Program-made: the position numbers and the translations under genes | The notes under the pieces: generated by a model | Seen by the model: the letters and a program-made list of their open reading frames with translations, nothing else | Database searches by the model: none | Told to the model about the DNA's origin: nothing | In this document: positions 6,305-14,135 of the stretch, piece by piece | Position numbering within the stretch: position 1 is the first letter of the stretch | Layout: each line of letters opens with the position of its first letter | Assembly (NCBI GenBank): GCA_041476585.1 | Contig: JBGOTT010000019.1 | Coordinates: forward strand, 1-26,087 | Origin: JADGRQ01 sp041476585 | GTDB lineage: Bacteria; Pseudomonadota; Gammaproteobacteria; Burkholderiales; SG8-39 | Length of the DNA: 26,087 nt | Direction of reading: 5' to 3'

Positions 6305-9025
6305 TCAGCCGGCGCTGAGGAGTTTTTTCAGCGCGCCTCCGCCGGACTTGAGCTCGACAAAGGAACCACGTTCAGCCAACCGGCCGCGCTCCAATACGAT
6401 CACCTGGCCGAAACGCGCGGCCAGATCGATGCGATTCAGGAACCAGATTACACATTGATCCTTGCGATGCTCAAGGAGATTGGTGGTGACACGCAGCTGC
6501 GACGCCGAATCCAGCACGGCCACGGCTTGGTCGACGATCAATACCGCCGGCCTCCTGATGATCGCGCGTGCCATTGCAATCTTCTGCCGATCGGCGACGG
6601 CCAGCCGCGCGCCGCCAACGCCAACCTGATAGTCGAGCCCGATCTTCACCACCTGGGGCCGCAAGCCGAGTTCGTCGAGTACCTTGCGCAGCAAGGCGCC
6701 GATGCGCGTCGCCGCCCCGGCCTGACCGGCCACAATCCTGCCGAACAGCATGTTGTCCTGCAACGACGACGCGCTGTTGTAGCGCTCGGGGTCGAAAAAT
6801 TCGATGGCGCCGCTCAGCTGCGCCGGGAGGTGGGCCGCGAAGTAACGGCGCGCCTCGACGACACGCGCCTCGAACACCTCATCCATCAGTCCCAGGCGGT
6901 GCCGCGCCTGAATCAGTTTGAAGGGCAGCCCAAGCAGGTCGTTGCGGTCGTCCTCGCCGATCCCCGCCAGCCCGGACTCCCGCACTCGCCCGAGGATCTC
7001 CTCGACGTGCGGGAGGTCCTCGTGCCGGACGAAGCTGTATCGCTCGAAGAACTCGTGGCCGGCGGGCAGACCGCTGAACAACTCGACCATCGTTTCGGCA
7101 AGCTTGTGCCCGGTCTTGAGCAAGTCCTCGATCAGGCCGGTTTCCACCAGCACCCTGCGAACGTAGTCGTTCTTCGCCAGATTGTCGATATCGAATTTCC
7201 TGCCGATCGGGGTGCCGAAGAGCAGGTTCTCCGCCAGCGTGGCATTGCGGTTGTAGCGCGCCGCGTCGAATCGCTCGACCCATTCCCCGATGCCGAGCGA
7301 GTCCAGTTCCGCATGCAGCGCGCGGCGGGCGCGCAGCACGCTTGCACCCAGATCGGCGCTGCGTCCGGGCGCAACCGCGCTTCTCAGGCCGAGCTCGAAG
7401 ATGGTTTCCTGCAGGTCCACGACCTGCAGGATCTCGACGATCCGCGTTTCCATTTCCTGCGCACCGGAAACCCCGGCCGCAGCATAGTCGATCCAGTCGG
7501 CGTTGATGTCGATCTCGGGCGTAGCCGTGCGCCGGGCTTCGTGCAAGTGAAACTCCCGCTCGCGCAGCGCTTCGTCGTCTTCGTAGGTGCGCTCTCTGAT
7601 CACTCGATGCTTGAGCCCGTAGAGAAGGTTTTCGCGCACGCTGACGGGAAACATGTATGAGGGAGAACCGACGTAGGCGATGGTCCGGCCGGTGACCGCC
7701 TCAGGGGCCCGGGTCATGTCAATGCCGCCCACCTCGATGGTTCCGCTGGTCGGATACACCAGCCGCGCGAGCAACTGCGCCAGTTCTCCTCCGCCGCAAC
7801 CCTGCGCGCCGACGATCGCGACGTGCTCGGCGAGCCCGGCCTCGAAGGACACGCCGTCCACCAGCTTGGCGCCCGATTCGTCGGTCAGGGAGAGATTGGT
7901 AGCGCGGAGGTTGCCCTGGGTCGGAAGCGCGGGGGTATCGATCATCGCCTGCATCTCGGCCGGCGTCAGGTCTTCGGCCGAGAACTGCTCGACCACCTGG
8001 TTGTACTTGATCTGCACATCCAGCCGTTGCTGGTCCCAGTCGATCAGCTCCTTGACCGGCGTCGGAAGGTCCTTATAGGCGGCAATCACGGCGACCAGTG
8101 CGCCAATGTCGAGCTTGCCCACGATCACCAGGTAGCCGCCGATCGAATAGAACAGGAACGGGGTCACCTGCGACAGGAAGTTGTTCCAGAACTTGATCAG
8201 GAACTTGCGCTGGTAGAACTCGAAGCGGATGCGGAACAGCTTGCCGAGTCGGGCGGAAAATTCCGCGCGCTCGTAATTCGATGTATCGTTCGAATGGATT
8301 TCCACTATGCCATCCACGCACTCGGCGATCCGTCCGGCAAGCAGCCGGGCGTCGAGCTGGCGTTGCTTGTCGAGCACCAGCAGTTGCCGCCGCATCGCAG
8401 GAATGATGAACGCCTGCAGCAGCACGATTCCGAGCGCCACCATTCCGAGCGCGAGGTGCTGGTAAATAATGAAGAACAGCGCGGTCAGTGCCTGGGTGCC
8501 CAGGAACAGCGGCGTGATGAAGGCTTCGCCGATGAACCCGCCGAGCGGCTCGACCTCGTCCTTGATCATGGTGGCCATCTCGGCCGCCTTGACGCGGCGG
8601 AAACGGGGCAGTGGAAAACGCAGGATATGGTCGAACAGCACGTAGCGCAGGCGCCGCAGCATCCGCTCGCCCATCCAGCCCTTCATGGTGTTGATCTGGA
8701 ACTTGAGAACCCCGTTGATGACGATCAGCACCAGCAGGACGATGGTGAGCACCAGCAGATACGGCAGCCGCTGCATTTCGATGCCGTTGAACAGCGCCAA
8801 CACGCCGCCGCCGAGGAACCCAGGCAGCGTGAAGTGGATCTTCAGGAAAGTCGCGGTCGAACCGGGGTCGGGGAAGCTCTTGCCCTGGATCGCCTGATTG
8901 ATGATGGTCTTGGGCAGGTCGAGCGACAGGTAATAGAACACCATCGAGGCAAGCACGAGGGGAACGATCAGCAACTGGTCCCGCTTGCTGTAGCGGATGA
9001 TGAACCCGAACAAACTGCGTTCCAT
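6305..9025 (-). CDS. exporter-type ABC protein with degenerate ATPase motifs and a large internal insertion
   Basis: The 906-residue product has an exporter-like membrane domain (several hydrophobic segments within about residues 18-320) and one nucleotide-binding domain. The NBD motifs are altered. Walker A reads GAQGCGGG with no Lys (about 406-413). The Q-loop Gln is absent (YVGSPSYMF). The LSGGQ position reads LAVAD (about 809-813). Walker B is LIVDQ, with Gln for the catalytic Glu (about 833). The H-loop His is Asn (FLNRID). About 325 extra residues sit between the Q-loop and the signature region, and they repeat the motif RYNxxxxLxxNxLFG twice (nt 7214-7276 and 6740-6802). The frame is open throughout, so this looks like a maintained divergent family. 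I choose the ATG at 9025, which has GGGAGG upstream, over the one at 9052. The substrate is unknown; a lipid or glycan is a guess. Confidence 0.85.
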   Translation of the reverse strand: MERSLFGFIIRYSKRDQLLIVPLVLASMVFYYLSLDLPKTIINQAIQGKSFPDPGSTATFLKIHFTLPGFLGGGVLALFNGIEMQRLPYLLVLTIVLLVLIVINGVLKFQINTMKGWMGERMLRRLRYVLFDHILRFPLPRFRRVKAAEMATMIKDEVEPLGGFIGEAFITPLFLGTQALTALFFIIYQHLALGMVALGIVLLQAFIIPAMRRQLLVLDKQRQLDARLLAGRIAECVDGIVEIHSNDTSNYERAEFSARLGKLFRIRFEFYQRKFLIKFWNNFLSQVTPFLFYSIGGYLVIVGKLDIGALVAVIAAYKDLPTPVKELIDWDQQRLDVQIKYNQVVEQFSAEDLTPAEMQAMIDTPALPTQGNLRATNLSLTDESGAKLVDGVSFEAGLAEHVAIVGAQGCGGGELAQLLARLVYPTSGTIEVGGIDMTRAPEAVTGRTIAYVGSPSYMFPVSVRENLLYGLKHRVIRERTYEDDEALREREFHLHEARRTATPEIDINADWIDYAAAGVSGAQEMETRIVEILQVVDLQETIFELGLRSAVAPGRSADLGASVLRARRALHAELDSLGIGEWVERFDAARYNRNATLAENLLFGTPIGRKFDIDNLAKNDYVRRVLVETGLIEDLLKTGHKLAETMVELFSGLPAGHEFFERYSFVRHEDLPHVEEILGRVRESGLAGIGEDDRNDLLGLPFKLIQARHRLGLMDEVFEARVVEARRYFAAHLPAQLSGAIEFFDPERYNSASSLQDNMLFGRIVAGQAGAATRIGALLRKVLDELGLRPQVVKIGLDYQVGVGGARLAVADRQKIAMARAIIRRPAVLIVDQAVAVLDSASQLRVTTNLLEHRKDQCVIWFLNRIDLAARFGQVIVLERGRLAERGSFVELKSGGGALKKLLSAG

Positions 9026-9122
9026 CCCGACCGGTCCTCCCTTTTGGTGCATCTTACAGTTTTTATGGTTTTTCCCGTGCGGTTTGCCGCACCTGCAGCC
9101 CGCGGCTTGCAGAGATCCGCTA

Positions 9123-9128
9123 TATAGT
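9123..9128 (+). promoter_or_regulatory. -10-like box next to the MBL hydrolase start
   Basis: TATAGT lies only six bases before the ATG at 9135, and no Shine-Dalgarno sequence is visible, which suggests a leaderless transcript. No strong -35 is seen. Confidence 0.35.
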
Positions 9129-9134
9129 TAATGC

Positions 9135-9968
9135 ATGCAACGCGACGATTTCACCGTTCGGTTCTGGGGCGTGCGCGGCAGCATCGCCTGCTCGGGCCCG
9201 GGGACGGCGCGCTACGGCGGCAACACGTCCTCGGTCGAGGTGCGCTGCGGCGGCCGTCTGCTGCTTTTCGACGGGGGGACAGGCATCCGGTACCTCGGCA
9301 ACCAGCTGGTCGCCGATGCACCCCTCGATGCGGACCTGTTCCTCACCCATACCCACTTCGATCACGTCTGCGGCCTGCCGTTTTTCCGCCCTTTTTTTCA
9401 GCCGCAGAACACGTTTCGCCTTTGGGCGGGCCACCTCGGCGAAGGCATGACGCTGCGCCGCGTGCTGTTCGATTTCATGATGACCCCGCTGTTCCCGGTT
9501 GCGCCCGACGTATTCCGCGCCAACGTGAGCTACCGGGAGTTCCGGGCCGGCGAGACGCTTTCGCCTGCGCCCCGGATCGTGCTGCGCACCGCGCCGCTCA
9601 ACCACCCGAACGGCGCGACGGGGTATCGCATCGAATATGGCGGACGCTCTGTCTGCTATCTGACCGACACCGAACACGTGCCGGGCGCGCCCGACCGCAA
9701 CATTCTTGCGCTCATCGAAGGCGCAGACTTTGTCATCTACGACTGCATGTACACCGATGCGGAATATGCCGATGGCCACGTCGGCTGGGGCCACTCGACC
9801 TGGCAGGAAGGCGCGCGCCTGTGCAAGGCCGCAGGCGCGAAACGCCTGGTGGTGTTCCACCACGACCCCGACCACGACGACGACGCGCTCGACGCGATCG
9901 GCAGGGAGGTCGAGGCCGCGATGCCCGGAGCGCTGCTTGCCCGCGAAGGCCTGGTGCTGGAGCCCTGA
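9135..9968 (+). CDS. metallo-beta-lactamase-fold hydrolase (phosphodiesterase-like)
   Basis: The 277-residue cytoplasmic protein belongs to the MBL superfamily branch that starts with FWGVRGSI and RYGGNTSSVEV. The metal site is complete: HTHFDH at residues 72-77, His in LNHPNG (157), Asp in YLTDTE (178) and a C-terminal His pair in VFHHDPDHDDD (242-243). This branch includes phosphodiesterase-like and RNase Z/PhnP-like enzymes, and I recall relatives fused to CNB domains. It has no signal peptide. It is the only plus-strand gene between two large minus-strand blocks, divergent from the ABC exporter/CNB pair. A role in hydrolysing a cyclic nucleotide or another phosphodiester is inference from fold and neighbours. 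The start at 9135 fits the family N-terminus; no ribosome site is visible. Confidence 0.85.
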   Translation: MQRDDFTVRFWGVRGSIACSGPGTARYGGNTSSVEVRCGGRLLLFDGGTGIRYLGNQLVADAPLDADLFLTHTHFDHVCGLPFFRPFFQPQNTFRLWAGHLGEGMTLRRVLFDFMMTPLFPVAPDVFRANVSYREFRAGETLSPAPRIVLRTAPLNHPNGATGYRIEYGGRSVCYLTDTEHVPGAPDRNILALIEGADFVIYDCMYTDAEYADGHVGWGHSTWQEGARLCKAAGAKRLVVFHHDPDHDDDALDAIGREVEAAMPGALLAREGLVLEP

Positions 9969-9992
9969 TTCGGGTGCTGCAACCGGGAGGGG

Positions 9993-11159
9993 CTAACGGT
10001 AAGGATCGGCCGCATCACGCATGCCGTCGCCCATGAAATTGAATGCCAGCACCACGACGAACACCGGCGCCACGGACAGCATGATCCACGGATAGAGCGC
10101 GACGGCGTTGATGTTCTGCGCCTCGTTGAGCAGCACGCCCCAGCTGGTCACCGGCGGGCGCAACCCCAGGCCGAGAAAGGAAAGCGCGGTCTCGCCGAGG
10201 ATCATCCCCGGCACCGAAAGCGTGGCCGAGGCGATCAGGTGGCTGGTGAAGCTCGGCAGCAGGTGGCGCGCGATCACGCGCTTCGGCGACGCACCCATCA
10301 GCACGGCGGCCGTGGCGAAATCTTCCTCGCGCAGCGCCAGCAGCTTCGAGCGTACCGCGCGCGCCAGGCCCGGCCAGTCGAGCAAACCGAGGATGATGGT
10401 GATACCGAAATACACCAGCAGCGGGCTCCAGGTGACCGGCAGCGCCGCCGAAAGTGCCATCCACAGCGGCAGTTCGGGGAACGCGCGCACCATCTCGATG
10501 AAGCGCTGGATGATGTTGTCGATCCAGCCGCCGTAATAGCCCGAGATGCCGCCGAGGATCAAGCCGATCAGAAAGCTCACAGCGATGCCGAGCAACCCGA
10601 TGGTGAGCGAGATGCGCGTGCCGTAGATGATGCGCGAGAGCAGGTCGCGGCCGAGGCGGTCGGTACCGAGCAGGAACAGCGTGCCGCCCTCGGCCGGACA
10701 AAACAGGTGGAAGCTGCCTTCGATGAGGCCCCAGAAGCGGTACTCGTCGCCACGGCAGAAAAACCGCATCGGATAGACGAGTTCCGGGTCCGGTGTGTAC
10801 TCGCGATTCAATGTCTGCATGTCGAGCTTCATGCGGTAGCCGTAGACGAACGGCCCGATGAAACTTCCTGCGTGGACGAAATGGATACTTTGCGGCGGCG
10901 CGTAGATATGCCGCGCGTCCCGCGTATGCAGGTTGTAGGGCGCGAGGATCTCGCTCACCAGCGTGGAGGCGTAAAACAGAAGTAGGATCGCCGCCGCAAC
11001 GACGGCGATGCGGTGGCGCTTGAATTTCCACCACATGATCTGCCATTGAGACGCACGGTAGAAGCGCTCCTGCTCGGGCGTGAGCTTTTCCGTCGAGTAG
11101 GGCTCGAACGGTTCAGGCGAGACGTAATGCTCGAGAGGCTCCTCGCTCACCATGCTCAT
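9993..11159 (-). CDS. peptide-type ABC transporter permease (OppC/DppC/YejE-like)
   Basis: This is the second membrane subunit of an ABC importer for peptides or similar solutes. The 388-residue product has an N-terminal membrane segment (about 57-75) and a longer than usual periplasmic stretch (about 75-185). The core follows: LGTDRLGRDLLSRIIYGTRISL, the permease helices, and the cytoplasmic EAA loop MGASPKRVIARHLLP that docks on the ATPase. Its ATG overlaps the stop of the partner permease by 4 bp (ATGA), a sign of translational coupling. It is the last gene of the four-gene importer operon. The long loop between the first two helices is seen in a subgroup of YejE-like permeases. The substrate cannot be read from the sequence. 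Confidence 0.92.
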   Translation of the reverse strand: MSMVSEEPLEHYVSPEPFEPYSTEKLTPEQERFYRASQWQIMWWKFKRHRIAVVAAAILLLFYASTLVSEILAPYNLHTRDARHIYAPPQSIHFVHAGSFIGPFVYGYRMKLDMQTLNREYTPDPELVYPMRFFCRGDEYRFWGLIEGSFHLFCPAEGGTLFLLGTDRLGRDLLSRIIYGTRISLTIGLLGIAVSFLIGLILGGISGYYGGWIDNIIQRFIEMVRAFPELPLWMALSAALPVTWSPLLVYFGITIILGLLDWPGLARAVRSKLLALREEDFATAAVLMGASPKRVIARHLLPSFTSHLIASATLSVPGMILGETALSFLGLGLRPPVTSWGVLLNEAQNINAVALYPWIMLSVAPVFVVVLAFNFMGDGMRDAADPYR

Positions 11160-12181
11160 TTGGCGGCTCCGCCGGTCAGCCGGATGCGCGGGTCGAGCAA
11201 AGCCAGAAGCAGATCGGACACCAATGTTCCGATCACCGCCAGCAGCGACAGGAACATCAGAAACGAGCCGGCGAGGTAGGTATCCTGGCTGCGAATCGCC
11301 TCGAGCAGCATCGGACCCGAGGTCTGCAGCGACAGCACCACTGCGACGATCGCCGAGCCGGAAATCACGCTCGGCAGCAGATTGCCGATGTCAGAGATGA
11401 ACGGGTTGAGCGACATCCGCAGCGGGTATTTCACCAGCAGCCGGAATGGCGGCATGCCCTTGGCGCGCGCGGTCACCACGTACTGCTTCTGCAGCTCGTC
11501 GAGCAGGTTCGCGCGGAGGCGGCGAATCATGGCTGCCGTTCCCGAGGTGCCGATCACGATCACCGGAATCCACAGGTGCGTGAGCACCGAACGCACCTTT
11601 GCCCAGTCCCACGGCTGCGAGAGGTACTCCGGATCCATGATGCCACCGATCGACAAACCGAACTCGACGTTGGCGAAGTACAGCAGCACCAGCGCGAGCA
11701 GGAAGTTCGGTGTCGCAAGGCCGACATAGCCGAGCAGGGTCAGGCCATGGTCGCTCCAGCTGTATTGATGTGTCGCAACGTAGACCCCGATAGGGAATGC
11801 GACTGCCCAGGTGAACAGAATGACCGAGAAATTGAGGATGAAGGACAGCAGCATTCGCTGTCCGACCAGATCCTTCACCGGAAGATCGTGCTCGAACGAC
11901 CAGCCCCAATCGCCCTGCAGCAGACCCGAGAAGCCACGTTCGCCCGGCCAGATACCGACCCAGGTCGCGTAGCGTTCGAGAAATGGCTTGTCGAGGCCGT
12001 ACTGGCGGCGCAGGAATTCGACCTTCTCGAGGGAACCCGTATCGCCCTGGCTCTTCAGTTCGGCGATCTGGTTCGACAGGAAGTCCCCCGGCGGCAGCTG
12101 GATGATCACGAAGACCACAAAGCTGATTACCAGCAGCGTCGGAATCATGATCAGGATGCGGCGGATCGTGTAGTTCAGCAT
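11156..12181 (-). CDS. peptide-type ABC transporter permease (OppB/DppB/YejB-like)
   Basis: This is the first membrane subunit of the importer. The 341-residue product starts with the family N-terminus (MLNYTIRRILIMIPTLLVIS), has about six membrane helices, and carries the EAA loop YVVTARAKGMPPFRLLVKYPL that couples to the ATPase. The region after helix 1 (PPGDFLSNQ) matches the OppB/YejB pattern, in which a periplasmic helix contacts the binding protein. It lies 13 bp after the binding-protein stop and overlaps the next permease by 4 bp, so the four genes form one operon. Confidence 0.93.
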   Translation of the reverse strand: MLNYTIRRILIMIPTLLVISFVVFVIIQLPPGDFLSNQIAELKSQGDTGSLEKVEFLRRQYGLDKPFLERYATWVGIWPGERGFSGLLQGDWGWSFEHDLPVKDLVGQRMLLSFILNFSVILFTWAVAFPIGVYVATHQYSWSDHGLTLLGYVGLATPNFLLALVLLYFANVEFGLSIGGIMDPEYLSQPWDWAKVRSVLTHLWIPVIVIGTSGTAAMIRRLRANLLDELQKQYVVTARAKGMPPFRLLVKYPLRMSLNPFISDIGNLLPSVISGSAIVAVVLSLQTSGPMLLEAIRSQDTYLAGSFLMFLSLLAVIGTLVSDLLLALLDPRIRLTGGAAK

Positions 12182-12194
12182 GGAAGCGCGCGAT

Positions 12195-14135
12195 TCACTT
12201 GAACCAGAAGGTATCCGGCCGGTGGACGCCGAAGTGCGCGCCCGGATCCCAGCTGTAAAAGGTCTTCTCCGGGACGTTCATCAGCGTGTTGCGCCGGACC
12301 ACCGGTTGCGGCACGCCGCTGACCACGCCGATCACGAACTGCTGTTCGCTATGGATCTCCAGCATCTTGTGCCAGATGCGCTCGCGCTCCTCGCGCGAGG
12401 TGCTGTTGCGCCAGGCATGGTTGAGCCGTGCGAGCTCCATCACCTCCGGGATGTCCGGCGCCTCCCCCGAACGGCCGCTGGTCTCGTAGTACTGGCCGAA
12501 CTTCGGCCACTGCAACTGCTGCTGGCTGGTCGGGGCGAGGCCATCCGGGCTCATGTCGGGGGTCGCGATGCCGTTCTCCATGCCGCTCCACACCGACATC
12601 AGCGTTTCGCCCGCGAAGATCCGGTTGCGAAATACCTCGCGCTGCGATGGCTTGGTGAACACGCTGATGCCAACTTCGCGCCACGTTTCGCGGATCAACT
12701 CGAGCACGTCGGCCTGCTCTGAACTCTCGCCGGCGGTCTCGACGATGATCTCGAGCGGCCGCCCGTCGGGCAACCGGCGCACGCCATCGAGCCCGCGCTT
12801 CAGGCCCATTTCGTCGAGCAGCGCCAGCGCGGCCTTGCGGTCGTACTTCGCCCAGCGTTGCTGGTAGCTTGCACGGAACAGCGAACTCTCGGGCAGGACC
12901 GTGTCGTTGGACTCGATCGCGAGACCGAAATACAGCACCTGGTTCACCAGCGGGCGATCGATCGCCAGCGAAAGCGCGCGGCGGAAGCGCACGTCGCGCA
13001 TCACCTTGCGCCACACCGGGTCGTTGAGGTTCAGGTTCGGGAACAGGGCGAAGTGGGCGCCCGTCCCGGCGCGCCACAGCAGCGTGCGGTAATTGTTGCG
13101 CTTTTCGCTCTGTTTGAGGAAGGTATAGTTGTTGAATTGAAGGTCGCGCGCCTGCAGGTCGGAATCACCGGCGCCGGTCTTGGCCGGTATCAGCTTGCTC
13201 TCCGTAACCGTCATCACGACGCGATCGATATAGGGCAGTTGGTGGCCCTGCGGGTCGATGCGATGGAAATACGGATTGCGGACCGCGACGAAGCGATCGG
13301 CGGGCGCGGCGGTCGTGTTGATCCACGGCTCCAGCGTCGGCAGTTTGGGATTGTCGAACTGGTACATATTGTCCTGCTTGTTGTGGGTGGCCGCCCAGCC
13401 GCGCTTCGCCTTGCCGTCCTTCTCCGCGTCCGCGACTTTCGGCGCGTACTTCTTGTGGAAGCGCTTGAGGTAATGCGCGGGGCGGTAAATGAACAACGGC
13501 GACGCGCCCGCAATGCGCGGCAGGAAGTCGGGGTTGGGCTTCGACCAGGAATAACGCACCGTCGTCTCGTCGAGGATCTCGAACTTCGGCGGCTCGCCAT
13601 CGACCAGCATGTCGCGCGGCGGTCCGGCCGGGCTCAGCTCCGCATTGTTCGCCACATCCTCCCAGTAGTAGCGGAAATCCTCGGCGGTAAAGAGATTTCC
13701 GTCCGACCAGCGGTGTCCTTTGCGCAGCTTCATTGTGAACACGCGCCCCTCGCTGACCTCGATGCCTTCGAGAATGTCGGGGACCAGCGCGAGATTGCGG
13801 TCGTAGCCGACCAGGCGCGAGTATCCGTAAACGACCAGCATGCGGACATCGCGGCTGCGGCCGATCAGCATGTTGAGGGTTCCGCCCTGCTTGCCGGGCC
13901 CGATCCCTTGGCCATCGAGGCGCACGACCCGTGGCGTCACGGGCAACCGCTTGCTCACCGGAGGGAGCTTCCCGGCCGCGACGTCGTCGCGCAACATCGG
14001 CGTTTCGAACGGATCGATCGGCTGCGCGCCGGCGCGCGACGCGGCACACAGGACCAGCGCGAGCACCAGCACGAACTGCGCGGCCGCGGACATGCTGCCG
14101 CGCGCATTCAGCACGGGGATCCGTGCCGCAATCAT
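12195..14135 (-). CDS. peptide-type ABC transporter substrate-binding protein (SBP_bac_5)
   Basis: This is the periplasmic solute receptor of the importer. The 646-residue product has a hydrophobic signal sequence (FVLVLALVLCAASRAGA, about residues 21-37) with likely cleavage after AGA. A large family-5 binding domain follows, including LVPDILEGIEVSEGRVFTM, the LRKGHRWSDG motif and DVRFRRALSLAIDRPLVNQV. I choose the ATG at 14135 because it overlaps the ATPase stop as ATGA and gives an arginine-containing n-region; the ATG at 14093 is the alternative. The open frame continues to 14978, but only as a shadow inside the ATPase gene. At over 600 residues it is YejA-like in size. Relatives are annotated for oligopeptides; the actual ligand is unknown. 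Confidence 0.9.
   Translation of the reverse strand: MIAARIPVLNARGSMSAAAQFVLVLALVLCAASRAGAQPIDPFETPMLRDDVAAGKLPPVSKRLPVTPRVVRLDGQGIGPGKQGGTLNMLIGRSRDVRMLVVYGYSRLVGYDRNLALVPDILEGIEVSEGRVFTMKLRKGHRWSDGNLFTAEDFRYYWEDVANNAELSPAGPPRDMLVDGEPPKFEILDETTVRYSWSKPNPDFLPRIAGASPLFIYRPAHYLKRFHKKYAPKVADAEKDGKAKRGWAATHNKQDNMYQFDNPKLPTLEPWINTTAAPADRFVAVRNPYFHRIDPQGHQLPYIDRVVMTVTESKLIPAKTGAGDSDLQARDLQFNNYTFLKQSEKRNNYRTLLWRAGTGAHFALFPNLNLNDPVWRKVMRDVRFRRALSLAIDRPLVNQVLYFGLAIESNDTVLPESSLFRASYQQRWAKYDRKAALALLDEMGLKRGLDGVRRLPDGRPLEIIVETAGESSEQADVLELIRETWREVGISVFTKPSQREVFRNRIFAGETLMSVWSGMENGIATPDMSPDGLAPTSQQQLQWPKFGQYYETSGRSGEAPDIPEVMELARLNHAWRNSTSREERERIWHKMLEIHSEQQFVIGVVSGVPQPVVRRNTLMNVPEKTFYSWDPGAHFGVHRPDTFWFK

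Noticed and set aside
7823..9127. A 434-codon plus-strand frame opposite the ABC exporter
   Set aside because: Histidine- and glutamine-rich low-complexity translation with no family resemblance, entirely antisense to a membrane protein gene.
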